Positions 20,767 to 30,745 of a stretch of DNA of 64,000 nucleotides are shown here, piece after piece. The notes beneath the pieces were generated by a model. It saw only the letters and a program-made list of their open reading frames with translations, did not search any database and had not been told where the DNA came from. A program made the translations under genes and the position numbers. How positions within the stretch are numbered: the stretch's first letter is position 1; the number at the start of each line of letters is the position of its first letter. Source of the DNA: an uncultured Oleispira sp. (GTDB lineage: Bacteria > Pseudomonadota > Gammaproteobacteria > Pseudomonadales > Oceanobacteraceae); assembly GCA_913061415.1 (NCBI GenBank), contig CAJXUD010000002.1, forward strand, positions 412,394 through 476,393, read 5' to 3'.

Positions 20767-21774
20767 ATGTCGGCATTGATCGAAAACTTCATTTTGCTAT
20801 TCACTGAGTCAGCTCCTTATCTATTGCTAGGCTTATTACTGGCAGGAGTTATTCGCATGCTGGTGCCCGATAGATGGATTACTAAATTTTTGGGTGAAAA
20901 TAGTTCGGTAGCGACCGCGGCTATAATCGGTACGCCTTTACCTTTATGCTCCTGCTCGGTTATTCCTACCGCTATCGGCATTCGTCGAGCAGGCGCAAGC
21001 AAGGCCAGCACCGCAAGTTTTATGGTCGCGACACCAGAAACAGGGGTAGACTCTATTGGTGTTACTTTAGCCCTAATGGGGCCCGTTATGGCGATTTTCC
21101 GCCCTATCTCGGCTATTTTATCCGCAATAACAGCGGGCATCCTTGTTCGCCTTTGGGATTCCGAAACCCCACCCATTCAAGATAAAGTAGTTAAAAGTTG
21201 CTGCGGTGAGAAAAAGGAAGTACTTGGGTTTGGCCAAAAGATAAAAAACGCCGTGGTTTATGGCTATGGAAAATTATTATCTGATTTCATGGGTTGGTTG
21301 TTGATCGGTATTGGGTTTGCCGCGCTGATTCAAACTTATGTTCCGCCAACGCTTTTAAGCGAATACGGCGATGGCATCTTTGCCATGCTGATCGCGGTTG
21401 TGATTTCCATCCCAATGTATATTTGCGCAACAGCTTCAACTCCTGTTGCCGCAGGCTTAATGTTATCGGGAATCTCACCCGGAGCAGCCTTGGTATTCAT
21501 GCTTACTGGTCCAGCCACTAATATTGCAACTTTAATGGTAGTGAAAAATGAATTAGGCATAAGGTCATTAATAGCTTATTTAACGGGAGTTATCGTTACG
21601 GCTCTGGTTATGGGCCTAACCCTAGATTGGATGGTTGAGTATTTTCAATTAACGATTGAGGTTAGCCAAGGTGAGCATGGAGATGTAGCGTCTCTTCTTT
21701 ACTCAGCCTCCGCAATTATTTTAGCGGCATTGATTTTTTGGCAATATGGCAAAAAATTTAAATTTTTTATTTAA
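20767..21774 (+). CDS. DUF318/ArsP-like permease, SO_0444-family metal efflux transporter type
   Basis: GTPLPLCSCSVIPTAIGIRRAGASKASTASFMVATPETGVDS and VVKSCCGEKK cysteine motif. Confidence 0.88.
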   Translation: MSALIENFILLFTESAPYLLLGLLLAGVIRMLVPDRWITKFLGENSSVATAAIIGTPLPLCSCSVIPTAIGIRRAGASKASTASFMVATPETGVDSIGVTLALMGPVMAIFRPISAILSAITAGILVRLWDSETPPIQDKVVKSCCGEKKEVLGFGQKIKNAVVYGYGKLLSDFMGWLLIGIGFAALIQTYVPPTLLSEYGDGIFAMLIAVVISIPMYICATASTPVAAGLMLSGISPGAALVFMLTGPATNIATLMVVKNELGIRSLIAYLTGVIVTALVMGLTLDWMVEYFQLTIEVSQGEHGDVASLLYSASAIILAALIFWQYGKKFKFFI

Positions 21775-22005
21775 AATAAACGACTGCACCCTCGGTACTT
21801 TTAGCTGTGTAAATAAAGGGCTTTCATGAGGTTGCATAAAGGAAAGCCCTGTGCGTAATTAAATAGGATAACGTGTTGGTCATTACAACTCCGTGCCTAT
21901 ATTTATAAAGATCCAATAAGTAGTATTTTCTGTCGAATAATTTGAAATAGCTGGCAAAAATAATACTTAACTTTAACCTAAATTGCTTTTCTGAAGACAC
22001 CTAAT

Positions 22006-22040
22006 AAAAAGAGCCTGTTCGATGTGAACAAGCTCTTTTT
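22006..22040. terminator. Terminator hairpin downstream of the large surface-protein gene
   Basis: AAAAAGAGCCTGTTC gatgt GAACAAGCTCTTTTT; A-tract/T-tract on both sides. Confidence 0.8.
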
Positions 22041-22074
22041 TAAGCTAACGAGGTTAATTTAAAAATTTATTCTT

Positions 22075-25000
22075 TTAGAAATCTTTTTCGATTCCAATAA
22101 ACCAACCGGCATTATCATAACTGTAACGAATCAGCTCGCTATTCAATTTAAACTCCTGAAAGCGATAGCTAATTCCAGTCCCGAACATTAAACTTGGATC
22201 CGTTTTCTTTTCGAGCTTAAGGTCCTCAGCGCGTAATCGGTTTACAGCAATTCCACCCAATATATAAGGCGACCAAGCCGTACCCTGCAATAAAGGCAGT
22301 TGATATTTAGCATCTAGCACCCATGTTTGATAGCCCAGTGCTGAGCGCCCCTGGTCTCCACGAATGTCTGCGTCTCCTAGATCAGAATAACGCAATTCCA
22401 CATGCCATTCAGGGAGTATTCGATAACCCACCCCCAATTGCACAGCCCAATCACTGCCGTCTCGGGTATCCAAACCGCTTGCCAAATCTGGGCGCAGGAC
22501 GGACTGCCCCAAGCCTAGGCTTACTTGCCAGCTTTGTGCATGACTAACGCCTGTGACCAAAAACAACAGCAGTACAGTACTTATTCGAAATATGTTTCGA
22601 GAGTAACGAAAAGTAGACAATAACAATAACGACAACATCATCATAATACTCATTTCTCCCGTACCTCTTGATTTAACATCATACCCAACATTAACAATAA
22701 TATCCTGACCATCCAGAACACCATCATTATCGCTGTCTGTATCTAGGTAATCGGCAATTCCGTCACCATCCAGGTCTGCCAATTCACGATCATCACGCAC
22801 TCCATTATTATTGGCATCAGTACCTTCAAGTACACCATTAATATTCTGATCTACGCCATCATCAATACCATCCGCATCTGCATCCAGACCTGTAAAATAT
22901 TGCTGTTGCGAGTTCTCATCCACATCAAGAATACCGTCGCCATCGTCATCATCATCTGCATGATTCGGAATACCATCGCCATCCATGTCAGGCAAAGTCC
23001 CTTGAGCACCCACTGCATTATCAACGCTATCGATAATACCATCGCGGTCCATGTCTATTGTACTGTCTAGAATACCGTTCGCATCCTTATCCAGAGTCTC
23101 TGGCAGACCGTTAACGATTAAATCAAAACTGATTCCGTCGCTTTTTAGTTCCAACATATTTGGTAAAGAATCTGCGTCGCCATCCAATAATTGACTGCCA
23201 TCCGTAATAACAGTATCGCCAGCATCCAATTTTCCATCCCCATTAATATCGCTCAAACCGGACTCAACAACATCCATCACACCATCATTATCTGAATCAA
23301 GATCCAGATGGTTAGGACGTTGATCCTGATCCTGATCAAACTGAATAAATGACAACTCAGCTTCGTCAGCAACAGCTGGAATTGCTTGCGCATTCGCGTG
23401 AGACTTGGCGAGTAACTTCGCCATAGAGTCCAATGCGTCATCTACACCGTCAAAGTTAGTATCCACCTTATCGGTATCAACCTGACCATCGTTGCCGACG
23501 TCTGCATCCAGTACATCAATAATGCCGTCACTGTCGCTGTCTGTCAGTGTCAAACGCACTTCCAGTTGATCAGCCACACCGTCGTTATCAGAGTCGGTAT
23601 CTTCACGGTCGGTTGTTCCATCTTTATCAGTGTCATCAGTTCCTTCAACCAGATTTGGCAAGCCATCGCCATCGTTATCCTGACCTTCAAGAATCGTATC
23701 CACCAACGCTTGCAACTTAGTCACATCATCTACATCTGCCGAATCACTTTGACGCGCTACTGCGTTATTAATCAAAGGCAATATGCGCGTCAATATAACA
23801 TCCGGCACATCACTTATACCGGCGGTTTTATAATCATCCACCGTGGGCTCAGTGCCCCCAGATTGATTGGCGGTATTTGATATGCGATTAACCGCATCGC
23901 TTTGGGCGGTGATGACGATATCGCTAGCAGACGAGTTAATATTTTCTGCAGTACCACGTTGGTCAGTGTACTGGGCATTAACGCTAATACTCTTACCCAC
24001 ATCACTGGCTTGCAGTAAATAGCTATCCACGCTTGAGCCAACATTGTTACCACCTGAAGTCCACTGATAAGCAACGGTAATATCCGTCAGGCCATCCACA
24101 TCGGCCAAACTCGCCGTCAGCGTTTCACCGACCACCGCATTACCGCTAATGCTGAGAGTACCCGTCTGGTTGGAAACCACGGTAACCGTGGCTGAGTTAG
24201 CCGCAGCCGCATTATTACCTGCTTTATCGCTGGCGCTATTGGCTGCAATGCTGATAGCCAGAGTACCGTCACCGCTGATATCACTGATTGTCACCGTTCG
24301 GCTGTTATCTGTACCACTCAAAGCAAGGGTACCGTCCGCGTCTCCGGTTTTATTCAGGGTGATATTATTAAGGGCCAGCGTAATGTTATCTGCATTGGCA
24401 TAATTCAAGGTATAGGTCACAGGACCATTGCGAGTGGTGGTCACACTCGGTGCGCCAATCGCAAACGTTGGAGCTTCATTATCAAAGGCACTGCTCGCTT
24501 GAGTCGCCGCCGTATTGCCATTACTGGCGACATCGATTGCTCTATTAGCAGCAACATCAACCGTCACTGCAGCACCTGTCGGTGTTACCACTAAGGTATA
24601 AACAGTAGAACTAGTGGCTACAAATGTGCCCTTAGTTGCATTGCCTAACGTGATATCCGTTGCATCAAAACCCGTCACGGCTTCACTAAAGGTAAAGGTC
24701 GCCGTGAACGCCGTATTAGTATCCGCCGGTACTCCACTGATCACTACTGCTGGATCCGTAGCATCATAGTTAGTCGTTGCTTGAATCGCCGCTGTATTGC
24801 CATTGCTGGCTATATCGATTGCGCCGTTTGCAGCAACATCAACCGTCACTGCAGCACCCGTCGGTGTTACCACCAAGGTATAAATAGTAGAACTAGTAGC
24901 GGTGAATGCGCCTTTCGTAGCATTAGCCAACGTGATATCCGTTGCATCAAAACCCGTCACTGCTTCACTAAAGGTGAAGGTCGCGGTGAACGCCGCATTG

Positions 25001-27858
25001 CTGTTTGCAGGAACACCACTGATCGCAACTGTTGGATCCGTAGCATCATAGGAAGTCGTTGCTTGAGTCGCCGCCGTATTGCCATTGCTGGCGACATCGA
25101 TTGCAACATTAGCTGCAACATCAATCGTCACAGCAGCGCCTGTCGGTGTAACCACCAAGGTGTACACCGTCGAACTAGTGGCCGTAAACGTACCCTTAGT
25201 CGCATTGCCTAACGTGATATCCGTTGCATCAAAACCCGTCACGGCTTCGCTAAAGGTGAAGGTCGCGGTGAACGCCGCATTGCTGTTTGCTGAGACACCA
25301 CTAATCGCAACTGTTGGCTCATTGTTATCGACCACAAAGGTGTTTACGTTTTGAACCGTCGGTACTAGGTTAGTTAATGCATTGCCTGCTTCGTCCGCTA
25401 TATTATGGCCACTAGCAATTGCAAGGGTCGCAGTGCCATTAAGCGTCGCCAAGTCGCCTCCGGATACGGTTACTCGATATACAGAGCTGCCTATCGGGGT
25501 AATACTTTGTACCGTAGCTGTTGTCCCCGTTACTTCAACGTCTGTCACATCGAAGTTATTAACAACTTCGTTAAACGCAATCGTCCAAGTCAGGCTATCT
25601 ACATTAGTAGGAGAGTTTGTGGGGATAGCTCGGAAGATATCGCTGATACGTGGGTTAACAGTATCGGTATTAGCAAGGAACTGACTACTGTTACTTGTAG
25701 ACAAAACACCAGAAGAAGCTTGCAGGTTGAAGTTTTCGGCGGCTCCAGAAGCCGTATAATTAATAGTCAAGCCACTAAAAGTCGACGCACCCGCGGTAGG
25801 CGTAATAGTAACCGTTGCACTACTACCATCAGTATCCGCTGTTCCGCTCATTATCGCCGAGCCAGCACCCGTTTCCGTCAAGGTAATACCCGTTGTATAG
25901 CCAGTATCAAGCACATTATTGGCATCTCGGGCCGATACTACAGGTACCGTTGTCATGGCTTCTGTCACCCCGCTATTGAGTGTCAAAGGCGCTGGCTGTG
26001 TATCAAAAACCAGTTTGCTCGCGACAACATCGGATGTTACAGCATTGGCATTGGTTGTTGACAGGTCGGAACCAACACCGTCCTGATCATTGGCTGTTAA
26101 GGTGAAGCTTTGCTGATCGGCAGTCGCGCTGTAATTCAGGGCAGTAAACGTCGCCACACCTGAAACAGCGGCAACAGCGTTGCCACTTAATGCTCCCGCA
26201 CTGGCCTCAGTTAAAGTCACCGTTTCTGTAAAGCCAGTATCGGTATTACCAAAGGCATCGCGAGCCGTTACTACAGGCTGAGTTGTTAATGCCGTACCCG
26301 AAACAGAACCTGCTGGTTGGGTGGTAAAAGCTAATGTTGTGGCGACTACGTCTACGGTACTACCGGTGCTATTTGTAATAGCCGAGGTTGCGCCCATCTG
26401 TGTGCCAGCACCGACAGTGACGTCTGTGTCTCCATCAACAGATAGAATATAAGTAAGCCCTTCGGTTAAACCGGTATTGTCATTGTAATAAGCATTAACG
26501 GTGTAAACTTCACTGGCACCATCAGCAATAGAAATACTCAAACCTGTAAAGGTAATGGTATCGGCTCCTGCATTATAGGTACCAGTAGCATTGCTGGCAT
26601 CACTACCATTCAAACGCCAGGTCACATTGGCACGATTCGTATCAGAGCTAGTACCTGATACATTGACGACAATCTGGCTCACCGTCATGGCCAGACCATC
26701 GGTTGTGCCGCCATCGGTTAACGTAAAATCAAAGACATTAATGGCTTCACCAACCGTATCGACGGTGGTATTAATAGCAACCGGTTCGGTTACCGTTGCT
26801 GAGGCTGTTAAGCTGCCGTCGGAATTGGGAATAGCAACAGTGTGAGTGCCTCCAGCAGAGAATGCAGCAACACTACCGTTGGTGCCATTACCGTTACCCG
26901 CATCATCAGTGATATTGGTGCTGGCTTTTAAATCTAGACGGATGGAGCCCGCGCCTGTAATGCTATTAACAGTCACGTTTATTGAGGTTCCTGATGAAGC
27001 AGATACACTAGCCACTGAGCCAGTTGCCGAGCCAGATACCGTAGTTACGGAAAAATCATCGGTAGAAACACTATTCGCATTTTCATCAAAGCTAACGGCA
27101 AAGGTTACTGAAGTTGCTGAGCTGGCTGGTGAACCACTCAAGGTAATGGAATTAACGACAGGAGGGGTTGCATCAGTAACAAAAACCGCACCTGAGAATG
27201 TATTGGGGACAACACTTGGATAGCTAAAGCCTGCCGTACCGGTCCAAGCACCATTATTAATCTGCTGTAAACAGGCTGTAAGGCTAGAGCTGCATGATGT
27301 CGACCCACCGTAATAACCCTCGGTAGCTATAAGCTTGGCGTGGGTCCCAGCAATTAAACCAGTACCTGTTAAAACTGCAGTTTCTGCACCATTAATATCC
27401 TGAGACTCCCCCACAAAGGCTAGGAAAGTTCCTGGGGTAGATCGTGTACCGGTAATGGCATACATTTGATCACCATTGGCTGTACCGAATCCGCTATCAG
27501 TTTCAACTGCAGTGCCAACAGAAGGGGCTATTCCAGCGGAATTATCGTCGGCATCAACGATATCAACTACGGTCCCTTTAGTAATGGTTGAGCCTGTATT
27601 ATTGGTCCAGAGTACTTCTCCTTCCCCAGTTGGGGTGTCGAACGCAGTGCCTGTCCACTCCTCATCAGTAAAACGAATCGAAGTGCCGTTGGGAGCATCG
27701 TCCATCAACAAAAATGAAAAACCATCGTCATCATCGTGATAAGCAACAAAAGCAATGTCACCGGGATCATCAATAGCACCATTTTGCACTGCCTGAGCGC
27801 CCAGCGGTATCAGCAATATGAGTGCTGCCCAAAAATGTATCCAGAGTCTGATTCCCAT
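22075..27858 (-). CDS. Giant exported surface protein: lamin-tail-like N-terminus, Ig-like repeats, thrombospondin type 3-like repeats, TM/basic segment and C-terminal outer-membrane beta-barrel
   Basis: Signal peptide WAALILLIPLGAQA; three near-identical 94-aa Ig-like repeats (AFTATFTFSEAVTGFDATDITL); DxDxDG repeats; ...RGTGEMSIMMMLSLLLLSTFRYSRNIFRISTVLLLFLVTGVSHAQ then barrel ending in aromatic F. Confidence 0.88.
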   Translation of the reverse strand: MGIRLWIHFWAALILLIPLGAQAVQNGAIDDPGDIAFVAYHDDDDGFSFLLMDDAPNGTSIRFTDEEWTGTAFDTPTGEGEVLWTNNTGSTITKGTVVDIVDADDNSAGIAPSVGTAVETDSGFGTANGDQMYAITGTRSTPGTFLAFVGESQDINGAETAVLTGTGLIAGTHAKLIATEGYYGGSTSCSSSLTACLQQINNGAWTGTAGFSYPSVVPNTFSGAVFVTDATPPVVNSITLSGSPASSATSVTFAVSFDENANSVSTDDFSVTTVSGSATGSVASVSASSGTSINVTVNSITGAGSIRLDLKASTNITDDAGNGNGTNGSVAAFSAGGTHTVAIPNSDGSLTASATVTEPVAINTTVDTVGEAINVFDFTLTDGGTTDGLAMTVSQIVVNVSGTSSDTNRANVTWRLNGSDASNATGTYNAGADTITFTGLSISIADGASEVYTVNAYYNDNTGLTEGLTYILSVDGDTDVTVGAGTQMGATSAITNSTGSTVDVVATTLAFTTQPAGSVSGTALTTQPVVTARDAFGNTDTGFTETVTLTEASAGALSGNAVAAVSGVATFTALNYSATADQQSFTLTANDQDGVGSDLSTTNANAVTSDVVASKLVFDTQPAPLTLNSGVTEAMTTVPVVSARDANNVLDTGYTTGITLTETGAGSAIMSGTADTDGSSATVTITPTAGASTFSGLTINYTASGAAENFNLQASSGVLSTSNSSQFLANTDTVNPRISDIFRAIPTNSPTNVDSLTWTIAFNEVVNNFDVTDVEVTGTTATVQSITPIGSSVYRVTVSGGDLATLNGTATLAIASGHNIADEAGNALTNLVPTVQNVNTFVVDNNEPTVAISGVSANSNAAFTATFTFSEAVTGFDATDITLGNATKGTFTATSSTVYTLVVTPTGAAVTIDVAANVAIDVASNGNTAATQATTSYDATDPTVAISGVPANSNAAFTATFTFSEAVTGFDATDITLANATKGAFTATSSTIYTLVVTPTGAAVTVDVAANGAIDIASNGNTAAIQATTNYDATDPAVVISGVPADTNTAFTATFTFSEAVTGFDATDITLGNATKGTFVATSSTVYTLVVTPTGAAVTVDVAANRAIDVASNGNTAATQASSAFDNEAPTFAIGAPSVTTTRNGPVTYTLNYANADNITLALNNITLNKTGDADGTLALSGTDNSRTVTISDISGDGTLAISIAANSASDKAGNNAAAANSATVTVVSNQTGTLSISGNAVVGETLTASLADVDGLTDITVAYQWTSGGNNVGSSVDSYLLQASDVGKSISVNAQYTDQRGTAENINSSASDIVITAQSDAVNRISNTANQSGGTEPTVDDYKTAGISDVPDVILTRILPLINNAVARQSDSADVDDVTKLQALVDTILEGQDNDGDGLPNLVEGTDDTDKDGTTDREDTDSDNDGVADQLEVRLTLTDSDSDGIIDVLDADVGNDGQVDTDKVDTNFDGVDDALDSMAKLLAKSHANAQAIPAVADEAELSFIQFDQDQDQRPNHLDLDSDNDGVMDVVESGLSDINGDGKLDAGDTVITDGSQLLDGDADSLPNMLELKSDGISFDLIVNGLPETLDKDANGILDSTIDMDRDGIIDSVDNAVGAQGTLPDMDGDGIPNHADDDDDGDGILDVDENSQQQYFTGLDADADGIDDGVDQNINGVLEGTDANNNGVRDDRELADLDGDGIADYLDTDSDNDGVLDGQDIIVNVGYDVKSRGTGEMSIMMMLSLLLLSTFRYSRNIFRISTVLLLFLVTGVSHAQSWQVSLGLGQSVLRPDLASGLDTRDGSDWAVQLGVGYRILPEWHVELRYSDLGDADIRGDQGRSALGYQTWVLDAKYQLPLLQGTAWSPYILGGIAVNRLRAEDLKLEKKTDPSLMFGTGISYRFQEFKLNSELIRYSYDNAGWFIGIEKDF
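24468..25320 (-). repeat. Three consecutive ~282-bp repeats encoding Ig-like domains
   Basis: Near-identical DNA with 282-bp period (e.g. ggatccgtagcatcata recurring), matching 94-aa protein repeat. Confidence 0.9.
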
Positions 27859-27952
27859 ACTTTACTCCCCACCTGCATCTTGTTCATTTTCAACAAATCA
27901 AATATAAAAAACGGCCTTTGAAGGCAGTTACTCGTAACGGCGGAGCTATCAT

Positions 27953-28531
27953 TTAGCTGCGCGAAGGATAGATCCCTTGCAAGCAAATAATATAATTTAT
28001 CGCTAAAAAAGGTTGCATATTATAAGCAGGCTGCGCGCCACCTGAGATTGTTGCAGTAGCCTGAAAACCGCTTACTGGGATGCTCTTTCCAGAGTACATC
28101 GCATTAGGCGACGACGAGCCAGAATAGTTATCATTCCCAGAATTGGCCAAAACACCAGCCCCAGGATTGGCCTCGTCACCCTCTCCATCAGCGGTATTAA
28201 CCGGGATATTAATGCCTCCAGCAGACTGCACAATTACAGGGGCTTGTATTGGAGGAAGATTCTGAATTCCCAAGGCAACAGATTCGTACCCACCTCTCTC
28301 TCCCCTGTCATAATGCGGCAGACCTGGTCCAGAACCTGCATGCAAAGGCACGCGACCTCTGAGTTCTGGTAAACCATATGTGCTCCGGCCATCACCGCCA
28401 TAAGTAGTTCCCACTATAGAGAATAAGGCCTCGTTTGAACTAATAGAAAGCAATTGCCCATTACAAAAAGCCCAGGTTCTCGGTGCAAAATTGCCTCCAA
28501 ACAGCTGAATACTCGCTAGTGTTCCTTCCAT
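27953..28531 (-). CDS. Phage tail collar-domain protein (microcystin-dependent protein MdpB-like)
   Basis: IQLFGGNFAPRTWAFCNGQLLSISSNEALFSIVGTTYGGDGRSTYGLPELRGRVPLH is the family signature. Confidence 0.95.
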   Translation of the reverse strand: MEGTLASIQLFGGNFAPRTWAFCNGQLLSISSNEALFSIVGTTYGGDGRSTYGLPELRGRVPLHAGSGPGLPHYDRGERGGYESVALGIQNLPPIQAPVIVQSAGGINIPVNTADGEGDEANPGAGVLANSGNDNYSGSSSPNAMYSGKSIPVSGFQATATISGGAQPAYNMQPFLAINYIICLQGIYPSRS

Positions 28532-28564
28532 ATTAACTCTCCTTTTACTCTTCTTATTTCTGTT

Positions 28565-29476
28565 TTAGATAAATTGATGTCCAGCTTGCAGCCGATAACG
28601 CTCGGCAAAGCGTAAACCACTAAAAATTCCGCCTGGGCTACTGATCACATCCAATCGCAATAGACCATCAGTAGAGGCCAGCAATATTCCTTTAGGTGCC
28701 CCTAAATGCACGATCATGCCCGGCTCTAAGTGAAAGTTATCTCCTTCCAGCGGAGTACATTCCAACAGTTGTAAATATTCCTGCCCAAATCGAAACCAAG
28801 CACCCTGACTGGCACTGGCACAGGCCCGCACCAAGTTAAAAATATCCAGACCACTCATGCTCGACCAGTCAATCTGGCGCTCTGATATCTGGACTTTCGG
28901 CGCGCTGCTAGATTCACCTTCCTGTGCCCATGCTGTAACGTCTAGGCCACCAGCATCTATCCAAGCATTAATCAAAACAGGTAATTCAGTTGCCACTGCA
29001 TTGGATAAACTTTGATGGGTATCAAACGGGTGAATCAGTAATGCTTGCTGAAACAACAAATCACCGTCATCTACTTTATCCGTCACTTGATGCAAACTTA
29101 ATCGTGTTTCATCCGCTCCTTGGCGCAACAACCAGTACAAAGGATCGGCGCCACGTAATTGAGGCAAGGCGCTGGCGTGAATATTCATTAAGCGACCTTG
29201 TAGCTTCTCGGTAATTTGAGGGGGAAACAGGTACGACAAAAATGCACTGATGGCGCAATCAGCCGCTACGGTGTCAAAATGCTCTAGTAAGGCTTGCGGC
29301 TGAGCCGGATCAATAATCTGTAATGGAATATTCTGCTGCTGACAAAACCAGCCCAGCTGCTGACTATCTTCGGCGCGAACATTGTGTAGCCAAACACCGG
29401 CTAATTGTCCTTTAGCCTGCAATTGCTGGATCAGCGGCAAAGACAAACAACTTTGGCTGACGACGATAATTTTCAT
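28565..29476 (-). CDS. Methionyl-tRNA formyltransferase-like formyltransferase
   Basis: MNIHASALPQLRGADPLYWLLRQGADETRLSLHQVTDKVDDGDLLFQQ (N/H/D catalytic pattern) plus Fmt-like C-terminal domain QIDWSSMSGLDIFNLVRA. Confidence 0.88.
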   Translation of the reverse strand: MKIIVVSQSCLSLPLIQQLQAKGQLAGVWLHNVRAEDSQQLGWFCQQQNIPLQIIDPAQPQALLEHFDTVAADCAISAFLSYLFPPQITEKLQGRLMNIHASALPQLRGADPLYWLLRQGADETRLSLHQVTDKVDDGDLLFQQALLIHPFDTHQSLSNAVATELPVLINAWIDAGGLDVTAWAQEGESSSAPKVQISERQIDWSSMSGLDIFNLVRACASASQGAWFRFGQEYLQLLECTPLEGDNFHLEPGMIVHLGAPKGILLASTDGLLRLDVISSPGGIFSGLRFAERYRLQAGHQFI

Positions 29477-30711
29477 CAGCTGCTCACCTCAGACTTGACC
29501 AGTGCTGGAAGAAACCCTGGTAAGCCCAACTTTCGATAATAAAATTTAAGACTGTCCCCGGGTTTGGCTAACAGATCACCGGGTTTGTAATCGTTTGGTG
29601 TAAAACCAATACACACACTTAAGTCTGGCAATGGATGACTGATACCTGACTCATATTCTTCTATCCAACAATTCTCAGCTACTTTTATACGGGTCGTCAG
29701 CAGTAGTATGTAATCTTTGGCATCCACAATATTATCGGGAATTCTTACCTGGTCGCATTCCACCAAGCAGTTACCGCCATCCAATTCCAGAGTTTGTAAC
29801 TGCAGCACGTTATGTCGATTAACTTCCAAGATAGAGCCCAACTCAATACGGCCAGAGTTAGCGATGGAGGTATCGCGTCCTTCGGCGGGATATTCCTCAG
29901 CACTCTTAACCAATACAGCGCAAATAGAAATATTTTCAGGCACCATAATGGCGTCATGCGCTAACAGGGATTCGAAGTGTTGACAGATACTTAGATGAGC
30001 TTCACGGCCAAAACCATGCTGCATGGACTCCAACAATAGAATATTCACCGAGCCTGGTTCAGCTTGATAATCACAGGCATCCAAACACAATACGTCCACT
30101 TGATCCGCCAAACCACAGAGGTTCACCAATTCCAACGCCGTATGTGCAGCGGCAGGATGCACATCAATCAGGGTTACTTTCAACAGGGGGTTTAAACGCT
30201 CTTGCTGCTTTAAACTGTACAACAAAGGCAATAGCAAAGGGGCATAAGGCCCACAGGCGGGATATACAAGATGTTGTGCTTTGCCTTCGGTATTGGTGTC
30301 AACACCTATTAATGGTTCGAGTGCCTGCCAAAACGCACCGACTCTGGGGGTATCGGTGATAGTTTTGATGCAATAATCTGGCGACATGACCAAACCATGC
30401 CGATTGATATACTGGAGACTGCGCTGCTCAGGTGGTAAATCCAACGATGTATAAATAGCTGTTAGAGCGTCATAACACTTATTCAATTCTTGAGAAAAGG
30501 CAATACGGCCAAGTTCACGGCTGGACACCGCAGTAGTAAGCGCCGCCCGCGCTTGTTGTTGCCGCTGTTCCAGTGTGATCAACGGTGCATTTCTGGTTGC
30601 TAATTGCTGACGCAAATTTTGATTAAGTGATTGCAATAAATCCGGATGATACAGAGAATCCTGCTCTGCCCCCTCCATTCCTATTGGCAAGGTATTAATT
30701 TCTATATCCAT
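29476..30711 (-). CDS. Class I SAM-methyltransferase-like protein, possibly PRMT-like
   Basis: LVYPACGPYAPLLLPLL...KVTLIDVHPAA motif I/post-I-like; LLLESMQHGFGREAHLSICQHFESLLAHDAIMVPENI resembles a PRMT double-E loop; TGATG overlap with formyltransferase start. Confidence 0.6.
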   Translation of the reverse strand: MDIEINTLPIGMEGAEQDSLYHPDLLQSLNQNLRQQLATRNAPLITLEQRQQQARAALTTAVSSRELGRIAFSQELNKCYDALTAIYTSLDLPPEQRSLQYINRHGLVMSPDYCIKTITDTPRVGAFWQALEPLIGVDTNTEGKAQHLVYPACGPYAPLLLPLLYSLKQQERLNPLLKVTLIDVHPAAAHTALELVNLCGLADQVDVLCLDACDYQAEPGSVNILLLESMQHGFGREAHLSICQHFESLLAHDAIMVPENISICAVLVKSAEEYPAEGRDTSIANSGRIELGSILEVNRHNVLQLQTLELDGGNCLVECDQVRIPDNIVDAKDYILLLTTRIKVAENCWIEEYESGISHPLPDLSVCIGFTPNDYKPGDLLAKPGDSLKFYYRKLGLPGFLPALVKSEVSS

Positions 30712-30745
30712 ATATTTATAAGCCTAGCATTCAGCTAAATCGAAC

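Noticed and set aside
24468-25320. Regular repeats considered as a CRISPR array
   Set aside because: 282-bp in-frame coding repeats without spacers; they encode Ig-like domains.
22323-27739. Many plus-strand ORFs opposite the giant surface-protein gene (e.g. 24149..24403, 24781..25212, 25405..26061, 26846..27223)
   Set aside because: Low-complexity antisense shadows of a repetitive, stop-poor gene; no start-site signals or recognisable domains.
27953-28531. Tail-collar protein as evidence for a prophage
   Set aside because: MdpB-type collar proteins are common on chromosomes; no integrase, capsid, terminase or other tail genes are present.
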